Origin: Vibrio coralliilyticus ATCC BAA-450
GTDB taxonomy: Bacteria; Pseudomonadota; Gammaproteobacteria; Enterobacterales; Vibrionaceae
Length of the DNA: 64,000 nucleotides
Reading direction: 5' to 3'
NCBI RefSeq assembly: GCF_000176135.1
Contig: NZ_ACZN01000007.1
Span: 1 to 64,000, forward strand
In this document: positions 28,385-39,803 of the stretch, in pieces
Position numbering within the stretch: position 1 is the stretch's first letter
Layout: each line of letters starts with the position of its first letter
Program-made: the position numbers and the translations under genes
Notes under the pieces: model-generated
Database searches by the model: none
The model's input: the letters and a program-made list of their open reading frames with translations, nothing else
Told to the model about the DNA's origin: nothing

Positions 28385-30712
28385 CTATTTCTTGGCTTTA
28401 GCAAAAGCAGCGGCAAATGCCCCGCCCATTGCACCATTTGCTGGCTCTTCACGACGACGTTGGCCACCTTTGTTGCCTTGGCTCTGACGTTGTTGACCAC
28501 GTGGCGCAGAAGAACGCTGAGAGCGGTTATCTTGGCCCGGCTCATCATTAAGACGCATAGACAGACCAATACGCTTACGCTGAATATCCACTTCCATCAC
28601 TTTGACTTTAACGATATCCCCCGCCTTCACGACTTCTCTTGGATCAGAGACAAATCGATCGGTTAAAGCCGAAATATGCACTAAACCATCCTGATGAACG
28701 CCAATATCAACGAAAGCACCAAAGTTCGCCACGTTGGATACCACGCCTTCCAGCACCATACCCGGTTCGAGATCCGACACTTCATTTACGCCATCGGCGA
28801 ACGTTGCGGTTTTGAATTCAGGACGAGGGTCACGTCCCGGCTTGTCCAACTCTTTGATAATATCGCTGACCGTCGGAACACCAAAATTGTCATCGGTGTA
28901 GTCCACAGCATGTAAGCCACGCAGGAACTGAGTATCGCCAATCAAGGCGCGAACGTCTTTACTGTTTTTCTCCGCGATTGCTTTCACCACAGGGTAAGCC
29001 TCTGGGTGAACCGATGACGCATCCAGCGGGTTCTTACCATCCATAATACGGAGGAAACCAGCACACTGTTCAAACGCTTTTGGCCCAAGGCGGGCAACTT
29101 TCTTCAGTGTGGTACGTGCTTCAAACCGGCCATTCTCATCACGGTAATCAACAATGTTCTGCGCAATAGTGCTCGACAGCCCCGCCACTCGCGTTAACAA
29201 AGCAGGAGACGCCGTATTCACATCAACACCAACAGCGTTTACACAGTCCTCAACAACCGCATCCAGACGCTTAGCCAGCATCGATTGGCTGACATCGTGT
29301 TGATACTGGCCAACACCAATCGATTTAGGGTCGATTTTCACCAGCTCTGCCAGTGGGTCTTGCAGACGACGAGCAATCGACACGGCGCCACGCAGTGACA
29401 CGTCCAAACCCGGGAACTCTTTGGCCGCCAGCTCAGACGCCGAATAGACGGACGCGCCCGCTTCACTGACCATAATCTTCTGCACTTTGAGGTTATTTCG
29501 CTTAATCAGATCAGCGACAAAGCTGTCAGTTTCACGCGAAGCCGTGCCGTTACCAATAGCGATTAGGTCGACATTGAACTGCTGTACCAGCTTCGCCACC
29601 ACCTGTGCCGATTTGTCATACTGTTTTTGCGGCGGATGAGGGTAGATGGTTTCCGTGGCTAACACTTTACCAGTTGAGTCCACCACCGCGATTTTCGACC
29701 CCGTTCTCAAGCCTGGATCGAGGCCTAATGTGGCTCGTGGACCTGCAGGAGCCGCCATTAACAAATCTTTCAGGTTTGTGGCAAACACTTCAATCGCTTC
29801 GATTTCAGCACGCTCTTTCATCGCTCCCATCAGCTCAGTTTCCATGTGCATCGACACCTTGATGCGCCACGCCCAACTGATCACTTGCTTACGCCACACA
29901 TCCGCTGGGGCTTGGCTAAGTGAAATACCGTAGTGATCTGCAATAATGGTTTCGCAATACGACTGGCGAGCCCCCTCTTCTTGTTCTGGGTCAGCATTCA
30001 TCGCCAATGTTAAGAAGCCTTCATTACGGCCGCGCAACATGGCTAGTGCACGGTGTGATGGCACCTTGCTTAAGGCTTCATTGTGCTCAAAGTAATCTTT
30101 GAATTTTTCGCCTTCGTGCTCTTTACCTTCCACAACGCGAGCCACCAGCTCTGCGTTACGGTTAAGGTGCGCACGAATTTTTTCCAGCAGATTGGCATCT
30201 TCAGCAATGCGTTCCATCACAATGGCACGCGCGCCATCAAGCGCCGCTTTCGTGTCTGCAACACCTTTGTCTACGTCAATGTATTGAGCCGCTTCTTGCT
30301 CCGGCTCCGTCTGCGGTTCGTTCCACAATTTGTCTGCCAGCGGTTCCAAACCAGCTTCAATCGCAATCTGGCCTTTGGTGCGGCGCTTAGGCTTGTACGG
30401 AAGATACAAGTCTTCAAGGCGAGTTTTACTGTCCGCCTGATGGATTTCAGTTTCAAGCTCAGTCGTCAGTTTGCCCTGCTCCTGAATGGATTTCAGAATC
30501 GTCTGACGACGATCATCCAGTTCACGCAGGTAAGAGAGGCGGCTGTCGAGATTACGCAATTGGGTATCGTCCAGACCACCTGTCACTTCTTTTCGATAGC
30601 GGGCGATGAATGGCACCGTGTTGCCATCATCGATCAGATTAACAGCAGCGGTAACTTGCTCAGTGCGAACATTCAGTTCTTGAGCAATCATTTGACAGAT
30701 AGCTTGGCTCAT
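28385..30712 (-). CDS. tex: Transcription accessory protein Tex
   Basis: Nucleic-acid-binding protein affecting transcription and toxin expression in several pathogens. 775 aa, usual length. N-terminal HTH region ([39 protein letters not shown]), YqgF/RNase H-like domain ([17 protein letters not shown]), helix-hairpin-helix repeats ([32 protein letters not shown]) and an S1 RNA-binding domain ([20 protein letters not shown]). A basic, Gly/Gln/Arg-rich tail follows. Complete, on its own transcription unit. Confidence 0.97.
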   Translation of the reverse strand: MSQAICQMIAQELNVRTEQVTAAVNLIDDGNTVPFIARYRKEVTGGLDDTQLRNLDSRLSYLRELDDRRQTILKSIQEQGKLTTELETEIHQADSKTRLEDLYLPYKPKRRTKGQIAIEAGLEPLADKLWNEPQTEPEQEAAQYIDVDKGVADTKAALDGARAIVMERIAEDANLLEKIRAHLNRNAELVARVVEGKEHEGEKFKDYFEHNEALSKVPSHRALAMLRGRNEGFLTLAMNADPEQEEGARQSYCETIIADHYGISLSQAPADVWRKQVISWAWRIKVSMHMETELMGAMKERAEIEAIEVFATNLKDLLMAAPAGPRATLGLDPGLRTGSKIAVVDSTGKVLATETIYPHPPQKQYDKSAQVVAKLVQQFNVDLIAIGNGTASRETDSFVADLIKRNNLKVQKIMVSEAGASVYSASELAAKEFPGLDVSLRGAVSIARRLQDPLAELVKIDPKSIGVGQYQHDVSQSMLAKRLDAVVEDCVNAVGVDVNTASPALLTRVAGLSSTIAQNIVDYRDENGRFEARTTLKKVARLGPKAFEQCAGFLRIMDGKNPLDASSVHPEAYPVVKAIAEKNSKDVRALIGDTQFLRGLHAVDYTDDNFGVPTVSDIIKELDKPGRDPRPEFKTATFADGVNEVSDLEPGMVLEGVVSNVANFGAFVDIGVHQDGLVHISALTDRFVSDPREVVKAGDIVKVKVMEVDIQRKRIGLSMRLNDEPGQDNRSQRSSAPRGQQRQSQGNKGGQRRREEPANGAMGGAFAAAFAKAKK

Positions 30713-30957
30713 CCGTTGATTCTCTTAATTCTATAATGTGAAGGAGTTTGTCTGTTCTAGAGATTGGGGCAAATCATGGATTTTGCAATGTTTTAAATCT
30801 TGACCGGAAAAAATCACCGCCTCCTGATAGACGCGGTGCACATTTGTGTCAAAACTGCAGTCGCAATTGAAATATATTCATTATATTTAAGTAAGTTATA
30901 CCTTTTCGAGTTACTTAATAAGTATCGATACTTTGATTTAGTTTGGGAAATTATTGC

Positions 30958-32838
30958 ATGAAGAAGCTCTCTTTGATTCTGACTTTGACAGGCGCCCTAA
31001 TGACCGCCCCACAAGCTTGGTCTGAGACCCTTTCCGCCACCACACAAAACCCAGCCTATCAGGTGGACAACGAACTGATTCTGGGCCGCATCGAGAACGT
31101 CTACTACAACGATATTCCAGAACTCAAAGGCGTACCCTTTATGGGCAAGATTGACACCGGCGCTGATACCACCTCGATTCATGCTGAAAACATTCACCTC
31201 ACCAGCACGCATCCAGACTTTAAAGATTTGACCGATAATGACCTGCTATGGGCGGTGGTTAACGACCGACGTGAAAACAAGCTGAAGAGAAATACAGAAA
31301 CCTACTTGTCTTATCAGGTCACTATTGCCTTTACTATTCGCCACCCGTATACCGGTGAAGATATCAATATCAAAGACGATCTTGAACGCATCAGCATCAT
31401 CCGCAGCCGCACCAGTAAAAAACCTATTCTTCGTCCAGCGGTAAGAATGCCACTAACAATCGGCGGCCGTACCGTGGAAGCCATGATTAACCTCACCAAG
31501 CGCAGCCAGTTTTCGTCGCCCATCCTGATTGGTAAAACCTTTCTTGAAGATAACGCTTGGGTGATGGCAGGTTATGATTACCTGCAAGAGCAACCTCGTG
31601 CTCAAGTTATCGGTAAAAAAGAAACCGTAGAAGTTGACGGCATGCCCTATAAGGTGAGTGTCGCAACCACCAGTCGTTACTCCAACGCCCATGCTGTGGA
31701 TGTAAAAATCGACAAAAAGGCTCAATCAGTATCGTTCAAGTTGGAAGATGAAAAGGGCGAGCGTAAAGCCATGACTCTGCCATTAATCCGTATTTTGAAC
31801 ACCAGCAATGGTGAGCGTCCACTGGTTTACCTACCAGTCAAGCTCAATCAGAATCGCACTCAGCATTGGCTGGTTTATTTACGTGACCGCAGCCATTTAA
31901 GCAGTCAGATCAGCCTTGGACGAGATGTCGCCAGCGAACATTTCGTTATCGATACCGATAGCGAAAACCTGCTCAAAAAGGCCGATACCAGCTTCAAGAC
32001 TGCCCTCAAGTCTGACCCATTGGTGATCTCTCCCAAAGAGACTATCACCATAGACCAAGAGTTCAGCATTCCTGCGCAACCTAGTTTTATCGTTAAAACT
32101 CCACTGCTGAGAGTCAAAGAGTTTGAGCTCAGTAAGAAAAGCGGTAAGGAACAGGTCAGTTTCACGCTTGAAAACAGCCAAGGTGAAATGAAAACGGTGA
32201 CGAAGCCTGTTCTTCGTAAACTCAAAGTCGGTAAATCCGTTCGTCCGGTTGTCGAGGGCGTATTCGAATTAGGAGACAAGAAACGAGAACTCGAATTTGC
32301 TATCGATAATCTTGGCAAAAATGACACTAAGCCTTTCTTCGTCATGGGCCACAGCATGGCGAAAAGCAGTGTACTACTCAACACCCGCACAGAGGATCTA
32401 CTCAGCCCAAGCCCACTGTTCAAAGCTGGTCACATTGAAGTTGTTCAGGTGGAAGATCTGGCTTTTCCGGTCAAGCTCGACACGGGAGCGGATGTCAGCT
32501 CAATCAATGCCACAAACATCAAGCAATATCAGAAAGATGGCAAAGATATGGTGACGTTCACCTACGAAAATGATGTCGGGATGAAACAGGAATTCACTCG
32601 AGAAGTAGTCGATGTGATGCGCATTACAGCCAAGAAAGGGGAAAAAGCCAACGTGCGCCCTGTGGTTGAAATGCGAGTCAGGCTGGGAGAGTTGGATAAG
32701 ATCATTCGCGTTAACCTGCAAGACAGAGGGCGATTCCACTACAGCATGATTCTGGGCAAGAACTTCCTCAAATACGGGGCAATTGTCAGCAGTGATAAGG
32801 ACTACATCATTACTGAAAAACCGGACTACGAAAAATAA
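30958..32838 (+). CDS. Periplasmic retropepsin-like (RimB/Zn_protease-family) protein with four tandem modules
   Basis: About 626 aa from ATG 30958 (signal peptide, cleaved near QAWSE; the frame upstream opens only with TTG). Four copies of a roughly 120-150-residue retropepsin-like module are visible. Module 1 has MGKIDTGADTTSIHAENI and RPAVRMPLTIGG; module 4 has VKLDTGADVSSINATNI and RPVVEMRVRLGE. Modules 2 (KKETVEVDGMPYKVSVATTS) and 3 (FVMGHSMAKSS region) keep the fold pattern but lack the DTGA catalytic triad. The family has been annotated as ATP-dependent zinc protease, but the DTGA motif points to an aspartic-protease fold. Substrate unknown. Confidence 0.85.
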   Translation: MKKLSLILTLTGALMTAPQAWSETLSATTQNPAYQVDNELILGRIENVYYNDIPELKGVPFMGKIDTGADTTSIHAENIHLTSTHPDFKDLTDNDLLWAVVNDRRENKLKRNTETYLSYQVTIAFTIRHPYTGEDINIKDDLERISIIRSRTSKKPILRPAVRMPLTIGGRTVEAMINLTKRSQFSSPILIGKTFLEDNAWVMAGYDYLQEQPRAQVIGKKETVEVDGMPYKVSVATTSRYSNAHAVDVKIDKKAQSVSFKLEDEKGERKAMTLPLIRILNTSNGERPLVYLPVKLNQNRTQHWLVYLRDRSHLSSQISLGRDVASEHFVIDTDSENLLKKADTSFKTALKSDPLVISPKETITIDQEFSIPAQPSFIVKTPLLRVKEFELSKKSGKEQVSFTLENSQGEMKTVTKPVLRKLKVGKSVRPVVEGVFELGDKKRELEFAIDNLGKNDTKPFFVMGHSMAKSSVLLNTRTEDLLSPSPLFKAGHIEVVQVEDLAFPVKLDTGADVSSINATNIKQYQKDGKDMVTFTYENDVGMKQEFTREVVDVMRITAKKGEKANVRPVVEMRVRLGELDKIIRVNLQDRGRFHYSMILGKNFLKYGAIVSSDKDYIITEKPDYEK

Positions 32839-32845
32839 AAGACAA

Positions 32846-32874
32846 GTGCCGCGCTGCTCTGCGCGGCACCATTT
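32846..32874. terminator. Possible terminator between the retropepsin-like gene and greB
   Basis: Strong 9-bp stem GTGCCGCGC / GCGCGGCAC with a 6-base loop between convergent genes, but only a poor T-tract on either side. Confidence 0.5.
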
Positions 32875-33350
32875 CAACCGGTATAACAAATACTGTTCAC
32901 AAACCACTCTTTCTCGCCTTCCGGCGTTTTGACACTGAATTCGTCATCCACTTCTTTCTTTAGCAGAGCTCGCGCCATTGGCGAGTCAATCGAGATGTAA
33001 TCTTTGGCGCCACCATAAATCTCATCGGGGCCAACAATGCGAAACTTTTTCACTTCTCCGGCTTCATTTTCCACTTCGACCCATGCACCAAAAAACACTT
33101 TCCCTTCCTGCTGCGGAGCGTAATCGACCACTTTAACCTGCTCAAGACGCTTGCGTAGATAACGTACTCGACGATCAATTTCACGCAGACGTTTCTTATT
33201 GTATTGGTAATCCGCATTCTCTGAGCGATCCCCCAAGCTCGCCGCCCACGTCACTTTTTTGGTCACTTCCGGGCGCTCTTCTTTCCATAGAAAATCGAGT
33301 TCTTTTTTAAGTCGGTCAAAGCCTTCGCGTGTGATTAGGTTTGTTTTCAT
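32874..33350 (-). CDS. greB: Transcription elongation factor GreB
   Basis: Enters the RNA polymerase secondary channel and stimulates cleavage of backtracked RNA. 158 aa. N-terminal coiled coil (ITREGFDRLKKELDFLW, NADYQYNKKRLREIDRRV) with the acidic tip segment GDRSENADYQYN, and a C-terminal FKBP-like domain (YISIDSPMARALLKKEVDDE). The basic patch matches GreB more than GreA. Next to ompR-envZ, in the opposite direction, as in other gammaproteobacteria. Confidence 0.96.
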   Translation of the reverse strand: MKTNLITREGFDRLKKELDFLWKEERPEVTKKVTWAASLGDRSENADYQYNKKRLREIDRRVRYLRKRLEQVKVVDYAPQQEGKVFFGAWVEVENEAGEVKKFRIVGPDEIYGGAKDYISIDSPMARALLKKEVDDEFSVKTPEGEKEWFVNSICYTG

Positions 33351-33533
33351 ATTTCTGACGCTAGTGAATTGAATATGGCGTATACATTAGCTAAAAAGGA
33401 CTTAAAAAGGTAATAATCGTTAACAATTCTTTGCGCCACTTTCATCAGAACAATGTTACATTCTGATTCGTGAAAAAGGGCTGCACAGCAGCTCTGTCAA
33501 AGCGCTAGCTTATTTAATAGGTGGAATCATTAC

Positions 33534-34253
33534 ATGCAAGAAAATCACAAGATCTTAGTCGTTGATGACGATGCACGTTTGCGTGCATTGCTGGAGCGTT
33601 ACTTGTCTGAACAGGGATTCCAAGTACGTAGTGTTGCTAACAGTGAGCAGATGGACCGCCTGTTAACCCGTGAAAATTTTCACCTGATGGTATTGGATTT
33701 AATGCTGCCAGGCGAAGATGGCCTGTCGATTTGTCGTCGCCTGCGTAATGCCAACAGCACCTTACCGATCCTTATGCTCACCGCAAAAGGGGACGAAATT
33801 GACCGAATCGTCGGCCTGGAAGTGGGCGCAGACGACTACCTACCAAAACCATTTAATCCACGTGAGCTACTGGCTCGCATCAAAGCAGTACTGCGCCGTC
33901 AGACAACTGAGCTGCCGGGCGCACCGAGCTCAGAAGAGTCAGTGGTCGAGTTCGGTGAGTTCAGCCTAAACCTAGGTACACGTGAAATGTTCCGCGGCGA
34001 TGAGGCGATGCCTCTAACCTCGGGCGAATTTGCAGTACTTAAAGCACTAGTGACCAATGCCCGCGAGCCGATGTCACGTGACAAATTGATGAACATGGCC
34101 CGTGGCCGTGAGTATTCCGCGATGGAACGCTCCATTGACGTACAGATTTCACGTCTGCGCCGTATGTTGGAAGTCGACCCGAGTAAACCTCGCTATATTC
34201 AAACTGTGTGGGGCTTAGGTTACGTGTTCGTGCCAGACGGTAAAGAAGCATAA
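33534..34253 (+). CDS. ompR: Osmolarity response regulator OmpR
   Basis: DNA-binding response regulator controlling porin and envelope genes. 239 aa. Receiver domain with acidic pocket DDD (11-13), phospho-acceptor D55 in [13 protein letters not shown] and Lys in [11 protein letters not shown]; winged-helix effector ([29 protein letters not shown]). GGTGGA lies before the ATG. It precedes envZ by 70 bp, in one operon. Confidence 0.98.
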   Translation: MQENHKILVVDDDARLRALLERYLSEQGFQVRSVANSEQMDRLLTRENFHLMVLDLMLPGEDGLSICRRLRNANSTLPILMLTAKGDEIDRIVGLEVGADDYLPKPFNPRELLARIKAVLRRQTTELPGAPSSEESVVEFGEFSLNLGTREMFRGDEAMPLTSGEFAVLKALVTNAREPMSRDKLMNMARGREYSAMERSIDVQISRLRRMLEVDPSKPRYIQTVWGLGYVFVPDGKEA

Positions 34254-34323
34254 TTGCTCACCTGATGAGAGTGCGAGACTATGTCTCGCACTTTTTGTTT
34301 TCACCTCTATCAAGGCCGCCAAT

Positions 34324-35634
34324 ATGCGTATTCGCAGTTCCTTTACTCAATCGATTTTTATCTTTCTGACCTTATTGATTGCCAGTCAGGTTTACTCCTA
34401 CTACGCCGTATTTAACTATGCGTTGATGCCGAGTTTGCAGCAGTTCAATAAGATCCTCGGCCACGAAATCAATCTGATGCTCGATGATTCTGCTGCCATA
34501 GAAGGCGGCTTGCAGATGGATGCCCCCTTGAGACGCAGAGTTCTGGAGCAGTTAGGTGTCACCATTCATGCCGACGATAGTCCAATAGCGGATGAGTATT
34601 ATCATGCGGTCAGTATTGATCTCATGAGCGAAGAGATGAGTAAAGAGCTCGGTTCACCTACCGATGTGCGCATGATGCTGGGATCCGAAAGTTACATTCT
34701 GTGGATGAAAATCGATTCTTTGCCCGGCTCTCTGCTGCGTATTCCGCTGTCTGAATTGCAGGAAGAAGACTTTGCGCCACTATTTCGCAATAGCTTGATT
34801 ATGGCGTTACTGATTGTCGCTGGCGGCTGGCTTTTCATCCGTTTACAAAACCGACCTTTGATTGCTCTGGAAAAAGCCGCTAAAGGTGTTGGTCGAGGGG
34901 ATATTCCTCCGCCTTTACCAGAGAAAGGCGCGACAGAAATCCGTTCGGTAACGCGAGCATTTAATCAGATGTCAAAAGGCATTCAGGCTCTGGAAGAAGA
35001 CCGCGCACTGCTGATGGCGGGCATCAGTCATGATTTAAGAACGCCTCTGACACGCATCCGTCTTGCCACTGAAATGATGTCACCGGAAGACAGCTATCTG
35101 GCTGAAGGTATCATCAGTGATACCGAAGAGTGTAATGAGATCATCAGCCAGTTCATGGACTACCTAAAACCGGTCAATAAAGAGTCATTCATCGAGGTTG
35201 ATCTCAATGAAATCGCCAATGATATTGCGACTTCAGAGGGTGGCTACGAAATTCAAATTGAAACGGAGTTGCAGCAACCACTTAAGGTCACTAATGGTAG
35301 CCCGATAGCGATTAAGCGAGCGGTGAGTAACTTAGTAGTTAACGCAATACGCTACGGCAATGGCTGGGTCAAAGTCAGCACTGGCGTAACCGCGGACAAC
35401 AAGTTGGTCTGGGTGTGCATAGAAGACAATGGCCCGGGTATTGAACAAAGTCAGATCGGTAAGTTATTTGAACCTTTCACCCGAGGCGATACCGCACGTG
35501 GTAGCGAAGGCACAGGCCTTGGGCTAGCGATTGTGAAACGTATCGCCAGCCAGCATAACGGCAATGTAATCATCAATAATCGTAGCGGTGGTGGCTTACG
35601 GGCGCAGATCAGTTTTCCGACTGCCGGCAAATAA
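34324..35634 (+). CDS. envZ: Osmosensor histidine kinase EnvZ
   Basis: Inner-membrane sensor kinase/phosphatase for OmpR. 436 aa: TM1 (about 10-30), periplasmic domain, TM2 (about 158-174), HAMP ([20 protein letters not shown]), DHp with phospho-His 236 in [16 protein letters not shown], and the HATPase region (N-box [18 protein letters not shown]1 EDNGPGI, G2 GTGLGLAIV). A strong bidirectional terminator follows. Confidence 0.97.
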   Translation: MRIRSSFTQSIFIFLTLLIASQVYSYYAVFNYALMPSLQQFNKILGHEINLMLDDSAAIEGGLQMDAPLRRRVLEQLGVTIHADDSPIADEYYHAVSIDLMSEEMSKELGSPTDVRMMLGSESYILWMKIDSLPGSLLRIPLSELQEEDFAPLFRNSLIMALLIVAGGWLFIRLQNRPLIALEKAAKGVGRGDIPPPLPEKGATEIRSVTRAFNQMSKGIQALEEDRALLMAGISHDLRTPLTRIRLATEMMSPEDSYLAEGIISDTEECNEIISQFMDYLKPVNKESFIEVDLNEIANDIATSEGGYEIQIETELQQPLKVTNGSPIAIKRAVSNLVVNAIRYGNGWVKVSTGVTADNKLVWVCIEDNGPGIEQSQIGKLFEPFTRGDTARGSEGTGLGLAIVKRIASQHNGNVIINNRSGGGLRAQISFPTAGK

Positions 35635-35644
35635 TTACTAAAAC

Positions 35645-35670
35645 AAAAAGGGGCCGAAGCCCCTTTTTTT
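35645..35670. terminator. Bidirectional terminator between envZ and the gsp operon
   Basis: Stem AAAAAGGGGC / GCCCCTTTTT closed by a CGAA loop (CTTCGG on the minus strand), with a T-run in both directions. It ends ompR-envZ on plus and gspC-N on minus. Confidence 0.93.
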
Positions 35671-35687
35671 AATGAATTTCAACAGCC

Positions 35688-36449
35688 TTAGAGGCGCCCT
35701 TGATAAGTAAACTGATAACGACCTTCAGAGTCTGGCGTTGGTAACCATTTCAGTTGTTCTGCCAATGAGCCTGGAAACTCGTTGCCCGGTTTAAACCAAG
35801 CCGAAGCCTGATAACTGCGATTGGCTTGCATCACAACTTCCGCCGCACTGCTCACCTGTTGACTGTTTTGATCACCTTTCAGTGTGATCTGGCTATCCTG
35901 ACAACTAAAGTCGACCACAACTGGGCCAACGCTCAGCTCATCCAATGGCGTAATCACTTTATCAGTACTCCATACCACTGACCCTTCACCAGTCTGGCAA
36001 TAAGGCACGGCATACACCATCGACTTAATACTCAACTCAACCTGCCCTGTCAGTTCAACAGGCACTGGCATCGGAGGTGTCAGTTCGAGGATTTTTTCAA
36101 CCGGTAATGAAGCGATCAGATTCTCGGCATAAGGGCCCGACATACTGTAGCCTACAACACCGCGTCCAGTGACTTGCATGTCACTACCTCGACCAAAACG
36201 GACCTGTGCTTCGGCTTTGCCCGTTAGAAGTTTCAGTGGCGCCAATTGCCAATGCAAAGCCCCTAACTTCTGTCTTTGCCAACTAACACCTGTGGCGCTG
36301 CCATCCCAGATGGTACCTGAAACACCACTAATCACTAACTGCGGTGGCAATGGTAAATAGTTCAGCACAACCTGAGCGGGAACATGCGCCACAGCACTGA
36401 CTAGAAAGACCATCACCAGCGCCAAACTGAGCAGAATGACTCTTTTCAC
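35688..36449 (-). CDS. gspN: Type II secretion protein N
   Basis: Accessory inner-membrane-anchored component of the type II secretion (Eps) machine; role poorly defined. 253 aa: one N-terminal membrane segment (VILLSLALVMVFLVSAVAHV) and a periplasmic AsmA-like domain (VISGVSGTIWDGSATGVSW). It is the last gene of the operon, 6 bp after gspM, and closes at a terminator. Known as EpsN in vibrios. Confidence 0.93.
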   Translation of the reverse strand: MKRVILLSLALVMVFLVSAVAHVPAQVVLNYLPLPPQLVISGVSGTIWDGSATGVSWQRQKLGALHWQLAPLKLLTGKAEAQVRFGRGSDMQVTGRGVVGYSMSGPYAENLIASLPVEKILELTPPMPVPVELTGQVELSIKSMVYAVPYCQTGEGSVVWSTDKVITPLDELSVGPVVVDFSCQDSQITLKGDQNSQQVSSAAEVVMQANRSYQASAWFKPGNEFPGSLAEQLKWLPTPDSEGRYQFTYQGRL

Positions 36450-36455
36450 TTCGCG

Positions 36456-36947
36456 TTATCCTTTAACAAACTGTAGGCGCTTGACTTCAACCGTCCCATC
36501 TTGCTCACCTTTATCAATATCCATAAAGGTTGCTGAGACACCATGCTTTTCCTGCAGGAACGTCATCCAATCAATCAGGCGGTTAAATGGCATCGGCTGA
36601 ACCCAAACCTGCAGTTCCTCGCCACGCGGCTGGACCCTGACAAGCTCTGCACCAAAACGTGAAGCCGTTGAAGAAATGGACTGGTTAAGTGGCAAGCTCG
36701 ACGACGCTACTCCACCCTGAGCACGCAGTTGGCTGATATTGTCTGCTTTGTCTTTCACCCAGTTGAGCAGTTGTTTCTCACTCTGGATACGATTCGTTGC
36801 CATTTCGGCACGCTGACTGACTGGTTGCAATATGCCCCAGTAGATCACACCCAAAAACAGCAGTACCGAACAAGCGATTAATAAGCGCTGCTCACGCTGG
36901 CTAGTGCCAACCCACCACGTCTGAAGTGAAGATAATAATTGTTTCAT
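36456..36947 (-). CDS. gspM: Type II secretion protein M
   Basis: Bitopic inner-membrane protein that binds GspL and links the ATPase platform to the pseudopilus. About 163 aa from ATG 36947, chosen because GGGAG sits 7 bases before it. Short cytosolic N-terminus, one membrane helix (LLIACSVLLFLGVIYWGIL) and a periplasmic ferredoxin-like domain. Starts 10 bp after gspL. Confidence 0.94.
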   Translation of the reverse strand: MKQLLSSLQTWWVGTSQREQRLLIACSVLLFLGVIYWGILQPVSQRAEMATNRIQSEKQLLNWVKDKADNISQLRAQGGVASSSLPLNQSISSTASRFGAELVRVQPRGEELQVWVQPMPFNRLIDWMTFLQEKHGVSATFMDIDKGEQDGTVEVKRLQFVKG

Positions 36948-36957
36948 CAGCGGCTCC

Positions 36958-38172
36958 CTATAAACGCTTAAGCACAAAGGTGCCGTTAACTAGAGTCCCT
37001 GATTTACTCAGTTGTCCCTGCTCAACTGTAAATTGACCCGACATCAGCTCACGCGCTTTTTCAAACGTTTGGAAATCATTACTTTGCGCCTGAAGCCTGA
37101 CTTCGCCACGAGTACTGTCGTACTTGAAGCTAGTGAGCCTTAGGCCCGGTACCTGCTTCATCACTTGAGGCATTTTCACCATCCATTCCAGAACTGAGTC
37201 ACCACTACCGCCACCGGACAGTCGGCTCTCCTCTCGTTCCATTTCCCGTTTTAGATAGGTGACGGTCGGAATTTTGTTCTTGCTGGTCACTTGGCGGAAA
37301 ATACGTTCACTTTCCTGACGATAGGCATTGGCTTGCGTTTCAGCACTTTGGATTTGCAGCCAGTTGTCGACACTGAGAATGGCAACCAAAACTCCTGCTG
37401 CAATCGCTGCTTTACGCCACACTTTGAGATGACGACCAAAAGACGATTTCGGCTTAAACTCACCAGACAACAGGTTGAGCTTACTTTTGACAGCTTGTTC
37501 AGAAAGCAGCTGCATGACCAACTGTGGTTGTTCATTGTGCCATTTTTGCTCATCCGCCAATGTCAGCTCTGGTAAGTGTGAGTATGCCTGAAGTGGCAGG
37601 TACTCCTCCTCTTGCTTCACCCAGTCAGACTGAGCCAAAAGCGGCAACCAAGCTAGTTCAATACTTACCGCACTGAACTGACCTTTTTTCACTAACCACT
37701 GGCCATCCAGCTCTACTGCACTCAAACCTGACTCTTCAGCGACAGGCAAAGCCAATGCGTCAGGTAATACCTTACGCACCGCGAAGCCAAGCTGTCGCAT
37801 GTCAGCCAATATTGATTCCAGCCAGCTGTAGTCAATACCACAGACATACGCCTGATTGGCTTCCTTTGCCAAGACAGTAAAGTGCAGCTCGTCGACATCC
37901 TGCGCCACATCGTCTTCCAACATGAATGGCAGCATAGAATCAAACTGACGATTCGCGCCTGCTGGGACTTCCAACTGAGTCAGAACCAGATTGGCTGCAG
38001 ACACCAGTACAATAACTTGGCGCCCTTCTGCGTAATTGGCAAGCTCGGCCAAATCCTGGTGATCTTGCAGTTCACCGCTCGCTATCACTTCCTTTTGGCT
38101 TTCTGACCAAACCAGCCATTGAATCGCTGCTGTTTTACTTTTGCTCAGCCGAACGATTAGAAACTCGTTCAC
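36958..38172 (-). CDS. gspL: Type II secretion protein L
   Basis: Inner-membrane protein whose cytoplasmic actin-like domain recruits the GspE ATPase. About 404 aa: cytosolic domain ([39 protein letters not shown]), membrane helix near residues 255-275, periplasmic domain at the C-terminus. GTG 38172 is preferred over TTG 38184, because it has GGAGG 5 bases upstream and matches the EpsL start. It overlaps gspK by 38 bp. Confidence 0.93.
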   Translation of the reverse strand: MNEFLIVRLSKSKTAAIQWLVWSESQKEVIASGELQDHQDLAELANYAEGRQVIVLVSAANLVLTQLEVPAGANRQFDSMLPFMLEDDVAQDVDELHFTVLAKEANQAYVCGIDYSWLESILADMRQLGFAVRKVLPDALALPVAEESGLSAVELDGQWLVKKGQFSAVSIELAWLPLLAQSDWVKQEEEYLPLQAYSHLPELTLADEQKWHNEQPQLVMQLLSEQAVKSKLNLLSGEFKPKSSFGRHLKVWRKAAIAAGVLVAILSVDNWLQIQSAETQANAYRQESERIFRQVTSKNKIPTVTYLKREMEREESRLSGGGSGDSVLEWMVKMPQVMKQVPGLRLTSFKYDSTRGEVRLQAQSNDFQTFEKARELMSGQFTVEQGQLSKSGTLVNGTFVLKRL

Positions 38173-39160
38173 CGATCCCTCCAAAGCGACGGCGTATTAC
38201 CGTTGCAGTTTCTCTATTATTACTAAACAACAGGCTGCGGATTCGCACCCTGGATTTATCCACCAGCACCTCAGCATCGAGCTCAAAATACACGCTGTCG
38301 ACACTCAGGTAACCTTTGACCTGCTTTTTAACATCCTCGCTCAAACCACTCAGGTCCGATTCAGCGAGAAAGTCATCCGTTGACGCCCATCCATCGGGGC
38401 CACGGTTTTCCAAAATCTGTTTTGCCTGAGACGAACTCAGATTCGGATAGAACATTGCCGCCAGCAGCGCTGCATGCTCGGGCGCAATGGTATTCACATT
38501 AAGACGAAAGTCAGAAGTTGGCAGCGCGCAAATCATCGGGCTGACTTTTTCCATCACTTCGCCGCTAACCTGATTTACTGATCGTAACTCACTGCTGTCG
38601 GCCAACAAGGTATTGGCACTCAAATATGCAGGCGATAAACCTTCGTAATGGCTGTCTTCGACACCCGATGATGAGTTAACTGAATCATTGCTATCCACAA
38701 ATTCCCACAGCGACTGGGCGATGGTTTCTGCTTCGTAGTTGTCCACCTGCAGCTCTTCAAGCAGATTCTGAAACTTTTCTACCAAGAAGGGTAACTGTGC
38801 AGACCCAGCGGTTTGTTCCACATCAGACAACGCATTGATATTGAAGCACGCCTGAGCATCATGCAACTTGCCACTAACTGTGCCATAGTCCAATGGCATG
38901 CTATCCAACTCTTGAGCCCAAGGCTGGGATAGATTGATGCTGTCATCGTTGTCTTTATAGCTTTGTTCAATACCGTACTTAGCCAGCGCTTCAACACCCA
39001 AGCTGTACCAGTACGCTTGCTGATAATTGATTTGGCTGCCAGCACGCTTGAACTGACTGAACAAACGATCGGCCATACTGGCGGCGATACTGACCATAAC
39101 CGCTAAGAGCAGCAAAATTACAATCAGGGCGACACCGCGCTGAGGACGTTTAGCTGCCAT
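38135..39160 (-). CDS. gspK: Type II secretion minor pseudopilin K
   Basis: Tip minor pseudopilin of the type II pseudopilus. About 341 aa from ATG 39160 (GAGGAG 7 bases upstream). Prepilin-type leader RPQRG followed by [15 protein letters not shown]. The usual Glu at +5 is absent, which is normal for GspK and linked to capping. The large alpha domain ([18 protein letters not shown]) is present. Confidence 0.94.
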   Translation of the reverse strand: MAAKRPQRGVALIVILLLLAVMVSIAASMADRLFSQFKRAGSQINYQQAYWYSLGVEALAKYGIEQSYKDNDDSINLSQPWAQELDSMPLDYGTVSGKLHDAQACFNINALSDVEQTAGSAQLPFLVEKFQNLLEELQVDNYEAETIAQSLWEFVDSNDSVNSSSGVEDSHYEGLSPAYLSANTLLADSSELRSVNQVSGEVMEKVSPMICALPTSDFRLNVNTIAPEHAALLAAMFYPNLSSSQAKQILENRGPDGWASTDDFLAESDLSGLSEDVKKQVKGYLSVDSVYFELDAEVLVDKSRVRIRSLLFSNNRETATVIRRRFGGIGERVSNRSAEQK

Positions 39161-39803
39161 CGCTTTTCTCCTCAGAACCGCCAATCTCACCACCCGCTGT
39201 CATATAAATGCGTTCAATCTTGCCGTAATCTTCCAGTTCAAGTTCAACCGCTACTGCCTGAGGCAACATGGCTTTCTTATCCCACTCTTTTTTCCAGTCG
39301 GAGCCGTCAAAGAACTTCACATTAAACTTTTCCACTTTGTCGATCAGCGGCATCGCTATTCCCGCTTGCCCTGCGGGCGTATCAGCATAGCGCCACCAGA
39401 CACGTTCAAGCACGTCATCCTTTATTCGGTAGCCTACTTTACTCACTTCACCACGCGGAAACTGCTGCTGCGGGTTATGCCAGCCTAAACGGGTAAACAT
39501 GATCCCGTTGGCATCGGAATCCAGCAAATACTCTTTCCACTGCACCAACAGGCCATTGGACTCCTCACCATTAGTTCTAGTCTGGCGTAGAGCCATCTGA
39601 CGAAAGTCGCCATCCATAAACACTAAGGCACGTTGCAGCGTTTTCAGTCGCTCACTGCGTTCCATGGACAGCTCGTTGCTGCGCTGTACTTGATTCAGCA
39701 CCTGATAAGCGCCCACGCTTAAGCTGGCAAAGATGGCAATCGCCACCAGAACTTCAATCAGAGTGAAACCGCCCTGAGAGGCCGATGTTTTACTTCGCCA
39801 CAT
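39150..39803 (-). CDS. gspJ: Type II secretion minor pseudopilin J
   Basis: Minor pseudopilin of the tip complex with I and K. 217 aa. Leader ends SQGG, then [15 protein letters not shown] with Glu at +5 for prepilin-peptidase processing. It overlaps gspI by 14 bp and gspK by 11 bp, so translation is coupled. Cleaved by PilD, encoded elsewhere. Confidence 0.95.
   Translation of the reverse strand: MWRSKTSASQGGFTLIEVLVAIAIFASLSVGAYQVLNQVQRSNELSMERSERLKTLQRALVFMDGDFRQMALRQTRTNGEESNGLLVQWKEYLLDSDANGIMFTRLGWHNPQQQFPRGEVSKVGYRIKDDVLERVWWRYADTPAGQAGIAMPLIDKVEKFNVKFFDGSDWKKEWDKKAMLPQAVAVELELEDYGKIERIYMTAGGEIGGSEEKSDGS

Noticed and set aside
30083..30736. 217-codon plus-strand frame opposite the start of tex
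   Set aside because: tex has intact family motifs across this stretch, and the antisense frame runs into the tex promoter region without a ribosome site.
30889..30917. TAAGTAA / TTACTTA inverted repeat upstream of the retropepsin-like gene
   Set aside because: Only 7-bp AT-rich arms in an AT-rich leader; expected by chance and not near a clear promoter element.
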